A stretch of DNA of 64,000 nucleotides from Mameliella sp. MMSF_3455 (GTDB lineage: Bacteria; Pseudomonadota; Alphaproteobacteria; Rhodobacterales; Rhodobacteraceae): assembly GCF_030733205.1 (NCBI RefSeq), contig NZ_JASHJL010000006.1, positions 124,001 through 188,000 of the forward strand. Direction: 5' to 3'. How positions within the stretch are numbered: position 1 is the stretch's first letter; every line of letters begins with the position of its first letter. Position numbers and translations under genes: made by a program. Of this stretch, positions 43,707-52,098 are shown in pieces. The notes under the pieces are model-generated. The model was given only the letters and a program-made list of their open reading frames with translations, did not search any database and had not been told where the DNA came from.

Positions 43707-44881
43707 CAGCGCCCCCATGCTTTCTGGATGAGCTCCTGGATTTCACCGTTCACCGCATCAAGGCTTTCGCGGGCCCGGTCATAGGTGGAGCGGGTGAACT
43801 GGCTGCGCTCGACCTCGTATAGCGTCTGCTTGGTGATGCCGGCGTCGGAAATCGCGGTGGATTTCAGCACCGGGTGGTTCAGGACATGTTCGCCGAACAT
43901 CGATCGCATGAAGCTGACCATCTGGTTCTGCGGGCCGTCGCCGGGCTCGTAGCGTGTTATAACATAACGTAGCCAGTCATAGGACATGTCGCCGCCCGCC
44001 TCTGCCACCACCGACAGCAGGTTCGAGGTCATCAGCAGGAACTGGCACATGGACATGACGTCCAGCATCTGCGGATGGACCGTGACCAGAACGGCGGTCG
44101 CCGCCGACAGGGCCGACATGGTCAGAAAGCCCAGTTGTGGCGGGCAGTCCATGACCACGATGTCATAATCGTCGGCCACCTGCGCCAAGACCGCGCCGAT
44201 GCGGGTAAAGAAGGTGTCTCCGTCGCGGTTCAGGATCGCGCGGGGGGTGTCATGCTCGAACTCCATGAGGTCGAGGTTGCCGGGCACGATGTCGAGCGAG
44301 GGGTAATAGCTGCGCTGGATCACGTCGCGCAGGGGCACCGGATCGTCATAGCGGATCGCGTCATAGAGCGTGCCGCCGTCCATCAGGTCGAATTCCGGCT
44401 GATAGCCGTGCAAGGCAGAGAGCGAGGCCTGCGGGTCAAGGTCCACCGCCAGCACGCGATAGCCGTCCAGCGCACATTTCTGCGCAAGGTGGGCCGAGGT
44501 CGTGGTCTTGCCCGAGCCGCCCTTGAAGTTGATGACGGTGATGACCTGAAGGTGATCGCCTTCGCGCCGGCCGGGCAGGTAGGTGCCAGGGGCCTTGGCG
44601 CCCTGTTCGAGGTACTGGCGCAGGCCGACGATATCCTCTGCCGTGTAGAGCCGGCGGCCCCCCGGTCCGGTTTCCGGCTTGGGCCCCTTGTCGTCGAGGC
44701 TGAGCTTGCGCAGGTAGGCGTCCTTGACCCCCAGAAGGGCGGCGACCTCGCCACTGGTGAACTTGCGCAGCTGCTTGCGCGCGTGCGGGGGGAACAGCTG
44801 GGCGCGATGCGCCTGCAACCGTTCGGAAAGTTTCTCGGCATGGATGCCGACAAGCGTATCGATTCTGTCCTGACTGCCCAT
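43706..44881 (-). CDS. repA: plasmid partitioning protein RepA (ParA ATPase)
   Basis: 391 residues. An N-terminal MerR-like HTH (about 42-92: FTSGEVAALLGVKDAYLRKL) precedes a ParA ATPase with deviant Walker A KGGSGKTT (120-127), LAVDLDPQASLS and Walker B VVMDCPPQLGF. In repABC systems RepA drives plasmid partition and, with RepB, represses the operon through its N-terminal domain. It is the first gene of repABC. The upstream gap holds its promoter and a DnaA box. Confidence 0.95.
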   Translation of the reverse strand: MGSQDRIDTLVGIHAEKLSERLQAHRAQLFPPHARKQLRKFTSGEVAALLGVKDAYLRKLSLDDKGPKPETGPGGRRLYTAEDIVGLRQYLEQGAKAPGTYLPGRREGDHLQVITVINFKGGSGKTTTSAHLAQKCALDGYRVLAVDLDPQASLSALHGYQPEFDLMDGGTLYDAIRYDDPVPLRDVIQRSYYPSLDIVPGNLDLMEFEHDTPRAILNRDGDTFFTRIGAVLAQVADDYDIVVMDCPPQLGFLTMSALSAATAVLVTVHPQMLDVMSMCQFLLMTSNLLSVVAEAGGDMSYDWLRYVITRYEPGDGPQNQMVSFMRSMFGEHVLNHPVLKSTAISDAGITKQTLYEVERSQFTRSTYDRARESLDAVNGEIQELIQKAWGR

Positions 44882-45188
44882 AACCGCCGTTAGCCTTGTT
44901 ATTCGCCGCCTGTTGTTACGCTTCGCGGCGTGTTTTTCGGTTTATGGCGTAATTAGATGCCGACATTCTGGGATTCGAGCAAGCCCTTTTATCCCCATCT
45001 TGTGGATAACTGCGCGCTTTCCACAAGAAACACGGGGTCGCAGCAGGATCGTGAGGCGGATTCCGGGTCGAGTCCAGAGCGCCGGGGGTCTTGGCACGGG
45101 GCGGCCGGATTTTTCCGCTTGCGCGAGTCGGAGGGATTCGGCAGTGTTTCATTATGCGAACAAAAGTGCGTAGATTGGGCAAAGCGGC
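44882..45188. promoter_or_regulatory. divergent control region between repA and the AcoX-like gene, with a DnaA box
   Basis: This 307-bp gap holds no gene. Near repA there is an inverted repeat (CGCCGC at about 44904 with GCGGCG at 44925-44930), a possible RepA operator. TGTGGATAA (45001-45009) is a perfect DnaA box in reverse orientation. TTTCATTATGCGAAC (45147-45161) reads GTTCGCATAATGAAA on the minus strand. It is a one-armed copy of the IclR-type motif, 27 bp before the AcoX-like start. Confidence 0.55.
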
Positions 45189-46265
45189 ATGGCGCGACTG
45201 GGATTGGTGATCAACCCGGTGGCGGGATTGGGCGGCGCGATGGCCCGAAAGGGCAGCGATGAGCCCGATATTGCCGCGCGCGCCCGCGCGGAAGGCCGCG
45301 CACCGCTGGCTCCGCTGCGGGCCGACCGGGCGCTGACCGCCTTTCGCCAGGCCTGCACCGCCGAGGTGCTGGCCGGGCCGCAGGTGCCCGAGGGCACACG
45401 GCCCGTGGGGCCGGGTGACCTGACCCAAACGGCCGAGGATACGCACGCGGCGGTCGCCGCCATGCAGGGCGAGGTGGACCTGATCCTGTTCGCCGGGGGC
45501 GATGGCACGGCGCGGGACATCTGCGCGGCGAACGACGGTGGCATCCCGATCCTTGGCATTCCCTGCGGGGTGAAAATGCACTCGGGCGTCTTTGCGCGCT
45601 CGCCCGAGCGGGCGGGGCAGCTTGCCGCCGGGTTCCTGAATGACGCCCGCAGGCGGACCGAAATGGTCGAGATCCTGGACCTGGACGAAGCGGCGCGGCG
45701 GGCGGGGCGGCTGTCGGCGCGCCTGTACACCGTGGCGCGGACGCCGCTGGACGGGCAGGGGGCGCGACAGAACCCGAAGGCGGGAAACACCGACATGGTC
45801 GGAGAGGTGGACGCGGCCCTGGCCGCCTATGTCGCCGGAATGCGCGAGGACACGGTCTATGTGCTGGGCCCGGGGGCGACGATGATGGCGCTGAAGGACC
45901 GTCTGGGCGGCGGCAGCCTGCTGGGCGTGGACCTCGCCGAAGGCGGGCTCATCACGGCGCGGGATCTGGATGAAACGGCACTTATGACAAGGATGGTCGG
46001 GCGTCCGGTGCGGATCGTGCTGACGGTGGTCGGCGGGCAGGGCTTTGTCCTGGGCCGCGGCAACCAGCAGATCTCGGCCCGGGTGCTGCGGGCGGCGGGC
46101 CTGCCGCCCATCGACGTGATCTGCGGGCCGGACAAGCTGGCCGCGCTGACCCCGAGTGAATTGACCATCGACACCGGCGATCCCGGTCTGGACGCGGAAC
46201 TGGCCGGGTATTGGCCGGTGATGACCGGGCCGGGACGCAAGCAGGTGATGCGCGTGGTCGCATAG
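45189..46265 (+). CDS. ATP-NAD kinase family protein (AcoX-like)
   Basis: 358 residues. The N-terminus GLVINPVAGLGGAMARKGSD and the GGDGTARD motif near residue 100 place it with the NAD-kinase/diacylglycerol-kinase fold. The longer AcoX subgroup is often found beside oxidoreductase or glycine-cleavage genes. The C-terminal half includes GNQQISARVLRAAG. Its true substrate is not established; ATP-dependent phosphorylation of NAD or another polyol is family inference. It is 22 bp upstream of gcvPA and shares its operon. Confidence 0.82.
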   Translation: MARLGLVINPVAGLGGAMARKGSDEPDIAARARAEGRAPLAPLRADRALTAFRQACTAEVLAGPQVPEGTRPVGPGDLTQTAEDTHAAVAAMQGEVDLILFAGGDGTARDICAANDGGIPILGIPCGVKMHSGVFARSPERAGQLAAGFLNDARRRTEMVEILDLDEAARRAGRLSARLYTVARTPLDGQGARQNPKAGNTDMVGEVDAALAAYVAGMREDTVYVLGPGATMMALKDRLGGGSLLGVDLAEGGLITARDLDETALMTRMVGRPVRIVLTVVGGQGFVLGRGNQQISARVLRAAGLPPIDVICGPDKLAALTPSELTIDTGDPGLDAELAGYWPVMTGPGRKQVMRVVA

Positions 46266-46287
46266 CAACGAAGAACAGGAGAGGACG

Positions 46288-47667
46288 ATGAAAGCGCATC
46301 CATGGATGGCGAATTCCGGCGGATCGGCCAAGCAGGAAATGCTGGCCGCGCTGGGGGAGAACGATGTCGAGTCGCTGTTTGCGCAGATCCCCGAGGATCA
46401 CCGCATGACGCGGCCTTTGGAACTGCCGCCGCAATTGTCGTCGGAGGTGGCGCTTTCGCGGCATCTGGACGATCTGATGGCCAAGAACACGGTCTTTGCC
46501 GAGGGGTCCTGTTTCCGCGGCGCGGGGGCCTGGCCGCATTACGTGCCGGCGATCTGCGACGAGGTGGTGGGGCGCTATGAATGGCAGACGTCCGTGTTCG
46601 GCTCGCCGACCTCGGACCACGGGCGCAACCAGGCTTGGTTCGAGTTCACCAGCCAGATCGGCGCGCTGGTGGAAATGGATTTCGTCGGCCTGCCGGTCTA
46701 CTCGTGGGGCTGCGCCGTGGGTCACGCGGTGCGCATGGCCAGCCGGATGACCGGGCGGCGCAAGGTGGTTGTGCCTGCGGTCATGGACCCCGAGCGCCGG
46801 ATGGTGCTGGAAACCTATTGCGAACCCACGGAAATGGCGCGGCATATCGAGATCGTGACCGTCGCCGTAGGTGCGGATGGCTGCATCGACCGCACGAATC
46901 TGAAGGCCAAGCTGGAGGGTGCGGCGGCGCTGTATTTCGAGACGCCCGGCTACCTTGGTGTGATCGACGCCGATCCGGGTGAGTTGTGTACGCTGGCGCG
47001 CGAGGCGGGGGCCGAGGCGATTGTCGGGGTTGATCCGCTGTCGCTGGGCCTTCTGGAGGCGCCGGGCGCCTATGGGGCGACGATTGCCGTCGGCCCGACG
47101 CAGCCCCTGGGAGTGCATATGTACGCGGGCGGCGGGGTAGGGGGCTTTATCGCCTCGCCCGATGATGAGCGTTACGCGCGCGAATACAACACGTTGAACA
47201 TCTCGATTTCCGAGACGCGGGAGCCGGGGGAGTTCGGCTTTGGCCTGACGCTGTTCCATCAGTCGTCCTACGGGATGCGGGACGAGGGCAAGGACTGGAC
47301 CGGCAATTCCACCTACCTGTGGTCGCTGGCCAATGCCGCCTACATGGCCGCGATGGGGCCGGAGGGCTTTGCCGAGGTGGGCCGGTTGATCATGGCGCGC
47401 GCCAAGGCTGCGGCGGAGGCGCTGAATGCGCTGGAGGGCGTGGCGGTCGACCTGTCGCGCCCGGTGTTCAAGGAATTCGTCGCCACGTTCGACAAGCCGG
47501 TGGCAGAGGTCAACGCGGCGCAGCGCGCGGCGGGCATCCTTGGCGGCAAGGATCTGACCGGAGAGCCGGGGATCGCGGGCAATGCCATGCTGCTTTGCGT
47601 GACCGAAGTACATACCCAGGAAGATATCGACCGGCTGGTCGCAGCCGTGAAGGAGGCCATTCAATGA
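46288..47667 (+). CDS. gcvPA: glycine dehydrogenase (decarboxylating) subunit 1, GcvPA-like
   Basis: 459 residues, the N-terminal half of a split P-protein. Typical segments are IPEDHRMTRPLELPPQLS, GSCFRGAGAWPHYVPA and FETPGYLGVIDADPGEL. This subunit carries no PLP lysine and must pair with GcvPB, whose gene overlaps by ATGA. The complex decarboxylates glycine and normally loads the aminomethyl group on lipoyl-GcvH. No gcvH or gcvT is present in this window, so the reaction may be partial or use chromosomal partners. The GcvPA-like sequence is fairly divergent. Confidence 0.85.
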   Translation: MKAHPWMANSGGSAKQEMLAALGENDVESLFAQIPEDHRMTRPLELPPQLSSEVALSRHLDDLMAKNTVFAEGSCFRGAGAWPHYVPAICDEVVGRYEWQTSVFGSPTSDHGRNQAWFEFTSQIGALVEMDFVGLPVYSWGCAVGHAVRMASRMTGRRKVVVPAVMDPERRMVLETYCEPTEMARHIEIVTVAVGADGCIDRTNLKAKLEGAAALYFETPGYLGVIDADPGELCTLAREAGAEAIVGVDPLSLGLLEAPGAYGATIAVGPTQPLGVHMYAGGGVGGFIASPDDERYAREYNTLNISISETREPGEFGFGLTLFHQSSYGMRDEGKDWTGNSTYLWSLANAAYMAAMGPEGFAEVGRLIMARAKAAAEALNALEGVAVDLSRPVFKEFVATFDKPVAEVNAAQRAAGILGGKDLTGEPGIAGNAMLLCVTEVHTQEDIDRLVAAVKEAIQ

Positions 47668-49208
47668 CCGCTCCGATCAAGGATTATCTCAAGCAATCCA
47701 AGGGTTTTCATTCGGCCAAGTGGTCGGAGCCCGTGGTGATGGAAATGACCGGGACGGGGCGTCGCGGCGTGGTCTTCGAAGACGCGCCCGCGCCCGCGCT
47801 GCCGGGCAAGGCCGCGCGCAAGACGGCCCCGGCGCTGCCGGAGGTGACAGAGCACGACGCGCTGCGTCACTACCTGCACCTGTCGCAGATGTGCCTGGGC
47901 ATGATGGGCGTGTCACTGTTCGGCACCTGCACGATGAAATACAACCCGCGCATCGGTGAACGCGCGACGCTGGAGCATCTGAAGAACCTGCACCCGCTGC
48001 AGGAGGCGGAGACGCTGCAGGGTGTGCTGGAGCTGTATGACAACTTCAGCGATTTCCTGTGCGAAGTCAGCGGCATGGACCAGTTTGTCTTTCAGGCGGG
48101 CGGCGGCGCGGACGCGGCCTATACCCATGCCTGCGTGACGCGGGCCTATCACGCCAGCCGCGGTGAATTGCAGCAGCGTGACCAGATCATCACCACGATC
48201 CAGACGCACCCCTGTTCGCCCGCCACGGCAAACACGGCGGGGTTCGAGGTGATCACGCTGTCTCTGGAAGAGAACGGCTATCCCTCGATCGATCAGCTGA
48301 AGTCCGTCGTCGGCCCGCGCACGGCGGCCTTGATGGTCAACAACCCCGACGACATGGGGATCTACAACCCGGACATAAAGGAATGGGTGCGGATCGTGCA
48401 TGAGGCCGGGGGACTGTGTTTCTACGATCATGCCAATTTCAACGGTGTGATGAGCCGATTGCGGGCGCGGGAACTGGGTTTTGATGCCTGCATGTACATG
48501 CTGCACAAGACATTCGGCGCGCCCAAGGGCGGCGGCGGGCCGGCCGTGGGGGCCTATGGCTGTGCCGAACACCTTGTGCCGTTTTTGCCCGCGCCCGTGG
48601 TGGTGAAGGAGGGCGACAGCTACAAGCTGGACGAGGATCGCCCGCAGAGCATCGGCCGCGTGCGCGAGTTCTGGGGCAATGCCCCGCAGGTGATGAAAGC
48701 CTATGCCTGGGCCCGCGCGATGGGGGCCGAGGGGCTGCGCGAGGCGGCGGATATTTCGGTGCTGTCCAACAATTACATGGACTGGCGCCTGGGTCAGGCC
48801 AAGGGCGTGAGGCGGTCGAACCCTGGGATCGACGCGCCCCGCATGGAGATGACGCGCCATTCGGTGGAACAGGTGACGGCGGACACCGGTTGTACCGTTT
48901 TCGAGATCTCCAACCGGATGACGGATTTCGGCATCGACGCGCTGTGGCTGAGCCATGAACCCTGGCTGGTGGCGGAACCGTTCACGCCGGAGGCGGGCGA
49001 GCTGTGGTCGAAAGAGGACATCGACTACTGGATCGACGTGCTGGAACATGTGATCGGCGAGGCCTACGCGGATGCGGAGCTGGTCAAGACCGCGCCGCAT
49101 AACGGGCCGATCAAGGCGCTGACCTCGGCACTGGACGATCCGGCGGTCTGGGCGACGACCTGGCGTGCCTATGAGCGCAAGCATCTGAAGAAGATGGCGG
49201 CGGAGTAG
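47664..49208 (+). CDS. gcvPB: glycine dehydrogenase (decarboxylating) subunit 2, GcvPB-like
   Basis: 514 residues. The PLP-binding lysine lies in MLHKTFGAPKGGGGPAVG, recognisable against the usual NLHKTF-x-PHGGGGPG but with altered surroundings (Lys for His after the Pro). Other family segments are LSQMCLGMMGVSLFGTCTMKYNPR, NNPDDMGIYNPDIKEWV and FYDHANFNGVMSR. It forms the active P-protein with GcvPA. It is the end of the AcoX-gcvPA-gcvPB operon. The altered motif and absence of H and T genes leave room for another amino acid or acceptor. Confidence 0.85.
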   Translation: MTAPIKDYLKQSKGFHSAKWSEPVVMEMTGTGRRGVVFEDAPAPALPGKAARKTAPALPEVTEHDALRHYLHLSQMCLGMMGVSLFGTCTMKYNPRIGERATLEHLKNLHPLQEAETLQGVLELYDNFSDFLCEVSGMDQFVFQAGGGADAAYTHACVTRAYHASRGELQQRDQIITTIQTHPCSPATANTAGFEVITLSLEENGYPSIDQLKSVVGPRTAALMVNNPDDMGIYNPDIKEWVRIVHEAGGLCFYDHANFNGVMSRLRARELGFDACMYMLHKTFGAPKGGGGPAVGAYGCAEHLVPFLPAPVVVKEGDSYKLDEDRPQSIGRVREFWGNAPQVMKAYAWARAMGAEGLREAADISVLSNNYMDWRLGQAKGVRRSNPGIDAPRMEMTRHSVEQVTADTGCTVFEISNRMTDFGIDALWLSHEPWLVAEPFTPEAGELWSKEDIDYWIDVLEHVIGEAYADAELVKTAPHNGPIKALTSALDDPAVWATTWRAYERKHLKKMAAE

Positions 49209-49603
49209 GCGTTTCGACGCCGGTGCGCCTGTCGGCGCGCTGGTCGGTTTGCGTTCAGGCCACGCGGGCCTTCAAGGGGCGCTGCCCCTTGAAAATCCCC
49301 GGAGTATTTTCGGAGAAAAGAAGACCGGGGCAGCGCGTCCCGATGCGCGCCTGCCATGCCATCAGGTGGGTGAGTACCGTATGCGTTCGTCATTCACGGT
49401 GACGCAGATCACACCGCGGCGTCCCGAGGGAATGGCGCGGCAGTCCTGGGCCACCTTTGGGTGAAGCGAATGCGTAAGTTGACGCTTTCCTCTGACCGCT
49501 GAAGGCGGCGTCGAAGGGCGGCAAAGCTGAGCGTGGTCTTGACGGTCGTGACGTTCCGCTTCGGTATGAAAACAACTTACCGAAGCGGAGATCTGCAAGA
49601 AGG
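49209..49603. other. gene-free gap with two strong hairpins
   Basis: No convincing gene. A perfect 10-bp inverted repeat TTCAAGGGGC/GCCCCTTGAA (49271-49293, 3-nt loop) lies 62 bp after gcvPB, followed by AATCCCCGGAGTATTTTCGG; this could be its terminator or an intergenic repeat. A second perfect 11-bp stem, CCGCTTCGGTA/TACCGAAGCGG (49556-49588, 11-nt loop), lies near the end of the convergent SDR gene. Neither has a long T-run. I see no recognisable transposase. Confidence 0.6.
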
Positions 49604-50314
49604 TCAGATGAAGGCTTCGAGCCTGGTGTTGACGACGATTTCCGGCAGGCTGGCCTGGTTGGGCAGCGACAGGACCATCGAGACGATCTCAGCCACGTCC
49701 GCCGGTTTCAGGCGCTTGTCCTTGGGGGTGACGCCGGGGATGTCGGCGATCATCTCTGTGTCGATGGCGCCGGGGCAGACGGCGGTGCCGCGCAGGCCCT
49801 CGTCCCAGCCCTGGAAGCGGACCGCCTGTGTCATCGACAGGAGCGCGCCCTTGGTCATCACGTAGCCGAGTGAGGCGGTCGGGTCGCGGTAGCGTTTGGC
49901 ATCGGTCGAGGCGATCGACACGACGCGGCCCCGGCCTGACGCCTTGAGGTGGGGCAGGGCGGCGCGGATCAGGCGGAAGGGGGCCTTGACGTTGACCGTC
50001 CAGAGATCGTCGAGGTCGGCCTCTGTGCCGCGGGTGAAATCGACCATTTTCAGGATGCCGGCGTTGTTGATCAGCGCGTCGGGCGCGCCCATCTGCGCCA
50101 CTGTGGCATCGACCCAGGCTTGCGCGGTGTCGGGCGCGTCGGCGTCGAAGGGGTGCGCGTGCAACTGGTCGGGGTCGGCGTCGGGGAAGGCGGCGGCCAG
50201 CTTTTCGGGCTGGCGCAGACCGACCGAGACGCGGTGTCCGTCCGCAAGGCAGCGGGCGGTGATGGCGGCGCCGAGGCCCCGCGCACCGCCAGAGATCATG
50301 ACGATCCGGCTCAT
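49604..50314 (-). CDS. SDR-family oxidoreductase
   Basis: 236 residues with SGGARGLG near the N-terminus, NNAG, and the catalytic set SIAS...LGYVMTKGALL. The C-terminal CPGAIDTEMIADIPGV is typical of classical SDRs. It is the last gene of an eight-gene leftward operon. Its ATG overlaps the stop of the preceding atypical SDR as ATGA. It is probably the active reductase or dehydrogenase of the pair, substrate unknown. Confidence 0.88.
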   Translation of the reverse strand: MSRIVMISGGARGLGAAITARCLADGHRVSVGLRQPEKLAAAFPDADPDQLHAHPFDADAPDTAQAWVDATVAQMGAPDALINNAGILKMVDFTRGTEADLDDLWTVNVKAPFRLIRAALPHLKASGRGRVVSIASTDAKRYRDPTASLGYVMTKGALLSMTQAVRFQGWDEGLRGTAVCPGAIDTEMIADIPGVTPKDKRLKPADVAEIVSMVLSLPNQASLPEIVVNTRLEAFI

Positions 50315-51096
50315 CAGAACAGGCCCTGGTAGACGCCGCCGTCGTTGATGATGTTCTGACCGACGATGAAGCCCGCCTGTGCCGAGCAGAGGAAGGCCAC
50401 GAGATCCCCGCATTCGCTGGGATCGGCAAAGCGGCCTGCCGGGACGCTCTGGATGCGGTTTTCGACGATCGCCTCGTAGGTGGTGTTGCCGCGCCGGGCG
50501 TGGTTGTGGAGATTGGTGTGCAGCGCGTCGGTGTCGAAGAAGCCCGGGCAGACGGTGTTGATCGTCACGTTGTCGCGCACGGTTTCCTTGACCAGCGAGG
50601 CGATGGCCCCGGACAGCGCAAGGCGGGCGCTGTGGCTGTGGGCGAAATGCGGCTGCGGAAACTTGATGAAGCTGACCGAGATGTTGACGATGCGGCCGAA
50701 CTTGCGTTCGCGCATGCCGGGCAGGACGCCGGTGATCATCTCCAGCGAGGAGAAGAAATGCGCGTTGAACCATTCGTCCCAGTCGGCGCGGGTCCAGTCC
50801 TCGTATTCTCCGGGGATCTGGCGGATGCCGGGGTTGGTCACGAGGATGTCGGCGCCGTCGCCCTTGGCCAGCAGTTCGGCGCGGCCCTCGGCCGAGTTGA
50901 AATCTGCGGCGACGGTGGTGACGTTCACGCCATGCGCGCTGCGGATTTCCTCTGCCGTGGCTTCCAGCGCATCGGCGCTGCGGGCGTTCAGCACGAGGTC
51001 AACGCCCTCGGCGGCGAGCGAAAAGGCGCAGGCGCGGCCCAGTCCCTTGCTGGCGGCGCTGAGGATGGCGCGGCGGCCCTTCAAACCCAGATCCAT
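50314..51096 (-). CDS. atypical SDR-fold protein lacking the YxxxK motif
   Basis: 260 residues from the ATG at 51096, preceded by AAGGAAGGAA. The Rossmann start is unusual (LSAASKGLG in place of TGxxxGxG), NNAG is replaced by TNPG, and the expected Y-x3-K is HSHSARLAL. It therefore lacks the classical Tyr and Lys. Such non-canonical SDR-like members (cd05344 type) exist but their reactions are poorly known. The C-terminus (CSAQAGFIVGQNIINDGGVYQG) is normal. Tight coupling to the following true SDR suggests a heteromeric enzyme. Confidence 0.82.
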   Translation of the reverse strand: MDLGLKGRRAILSAASKGLGRACAFSLAAEGVDLVLNARSADALEATAEEIRSAHGVNVTTVAADFNSAEGRAELLAKGDGADILVTNPGIRQIPGEYEDWTRADWDEWFNAHFFSSLEMITGVLPGMRERKFGRIVNISVSFIKFPQPHFAHSHSARLALSGAIASLVKETVRDNVTINTVCPGFFDTDALHTNLHNHARRGNTTYEAIVENRIQSVPAGRFADPSECGDLVAFLCSAQAGFIVGQNIINDGGVYQGLF

Positions 51097-51159
51097 GGGT
51101 GTTCCTTCCTTGGTCTTTTTTGTCTTGTGGCGCGAGTTTCGCGCCGGGATCAATGCGGT

Positions 51160-52077
51160 TCAGGCGGCGTCGTCCGTCACGTCGAGGATGCGGTCCAGCC
51201 CGCGGTGCAGACCGGCCAGCGCCTCTCCGGTGAGCGGTTGCAGGGGCGCGCGCGGGGCACCGCCGCCGGGCAAGCCCAGGTAGTCCATCGCGGCCTTGGT
51301 CGCGGGATAAAGCGTGCGGCCCTCGGTGATGAAGAGGTTGGTCAGGTCTTGCGCGCGGCTTTGCAGCAACCACGCCTGTTCGTATTCGCCGCGCTGGATC
51401 ATCGGCCAGACATCCAGCAGCGCGGTCCAGACGTTGGGGAAACAATCCACCAGCCCGTCGCATTGCGCCAGCATGGCAGGCACGCCGATGGTCGAGGACG
51501 GACCGCAGAAGACCTTAATCCGGTCGCCGACGCGGGCCAGCGTCTTGTGGAAATTGAGCCAGTCGCCCGAGCTTTCCTTGATCGCCACGACGTTTTCCAG
51601 GTCGGCCAGTTCATCGACGATCTCCGGCGTCAGCGCGTTGCCGGCGTTTCCGGGGATGTTGTACAGCATGACCGGCAGGGGGGCGGCGTCCGAGATTGTG
51701 CGGAAATGCGCGACGATCTCTGCCCGGCTGAGATGGGCGAAGAAAGGCGGCATGACCAGGGCGGCGTCGGCGCCTTCGGTGGCGGCGTCCTGCATGGCGG
51801 CGATCACGTCGCGCGGAGTGATGCCCGCAGCGCCGACGATGGCGGTGCCCTTCTTGCCGACCGCGGTGCGCGCGGTGGCATAGACGGCGCGCCGCTCTTC
51901 GGGGCGCAGGGCCCAGAATTCGCCGGTACAGCCTGCGGCGACGACGCCGGTTGCACCCTGCTGCATGAGGCGGCGGATGTTGGCGGCCAGCGAGTCGTGA
52001 TCGACCTCATCCCCCTTGGTGAAGGGGGTGGTGATGGCGGGCATGGCGCCGGACCAGGTGATGGAGTTTCTGTCCAC
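51160..52077 (-). CDS. dihydrodipicolinate synthase (DapA) family aldolase/lyase
   Basis: 305 residues with the (beta/alpha)8 class I aldolase features of the DHDPS/NAL family: the Schiff-base lysine in VVAIKESSGD, the tyrosine in VMLYNIPGN, and the carboxylate-binding GCTGEFWAL. In catabolic operons such proteins are usually 2-keto-3-deoxy acid aldolases, 4-hydroxy-2-oxoglutarate aldolases or dehydratases rather than lysine-synthesis enzymes. It sits between the class III aminotransferase and the SDR pair, so it could cleave or dehydrate the keto acid formed by transamination. Confidence 0.88.
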   Translation of the reverse strand: MDRNSITWSGAMPAITTPFTKGDEVDHDSLAANIRRLMQQGATGVVAAGCTGEFWALRPEERRAVYATARTAVGKKGTAIVGAAGITPRDVIAAMQDAATEGADAALVMPPFFAHLSRAEIVAHFRTISDAAPLPVMLYNIPGNAGNALTPEIVDELADLENVVAIKESSGDWLNFHKTLARVGDRIKVFCGPSSTIGVPAMLAQCDGLVDCFPNVWTALLDVWPMIQRGEYEQAWLLQSRAQDLTNLFITEGRTLYPATKAAMDYLGLPGGGAPRAPLQPLTGEALAGLHRGLDRILDVTDDAA

Positions 52078-52098
52078 TGGAACAATCCTCGAAAAATA

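Noticed and set aside
45982-47664. 560-codon minus-strand frame opposite AcoX-like and gcvPA genes
   Set aside because: Shadow of strongly conserved plus-strand proteins.
49249-49598. Short open frames in the 49.2-49.6 kb gap on both strands
   Set aside because: No ribosome sites and no recognisable protein; the sequence is dominated by inverted repeats.
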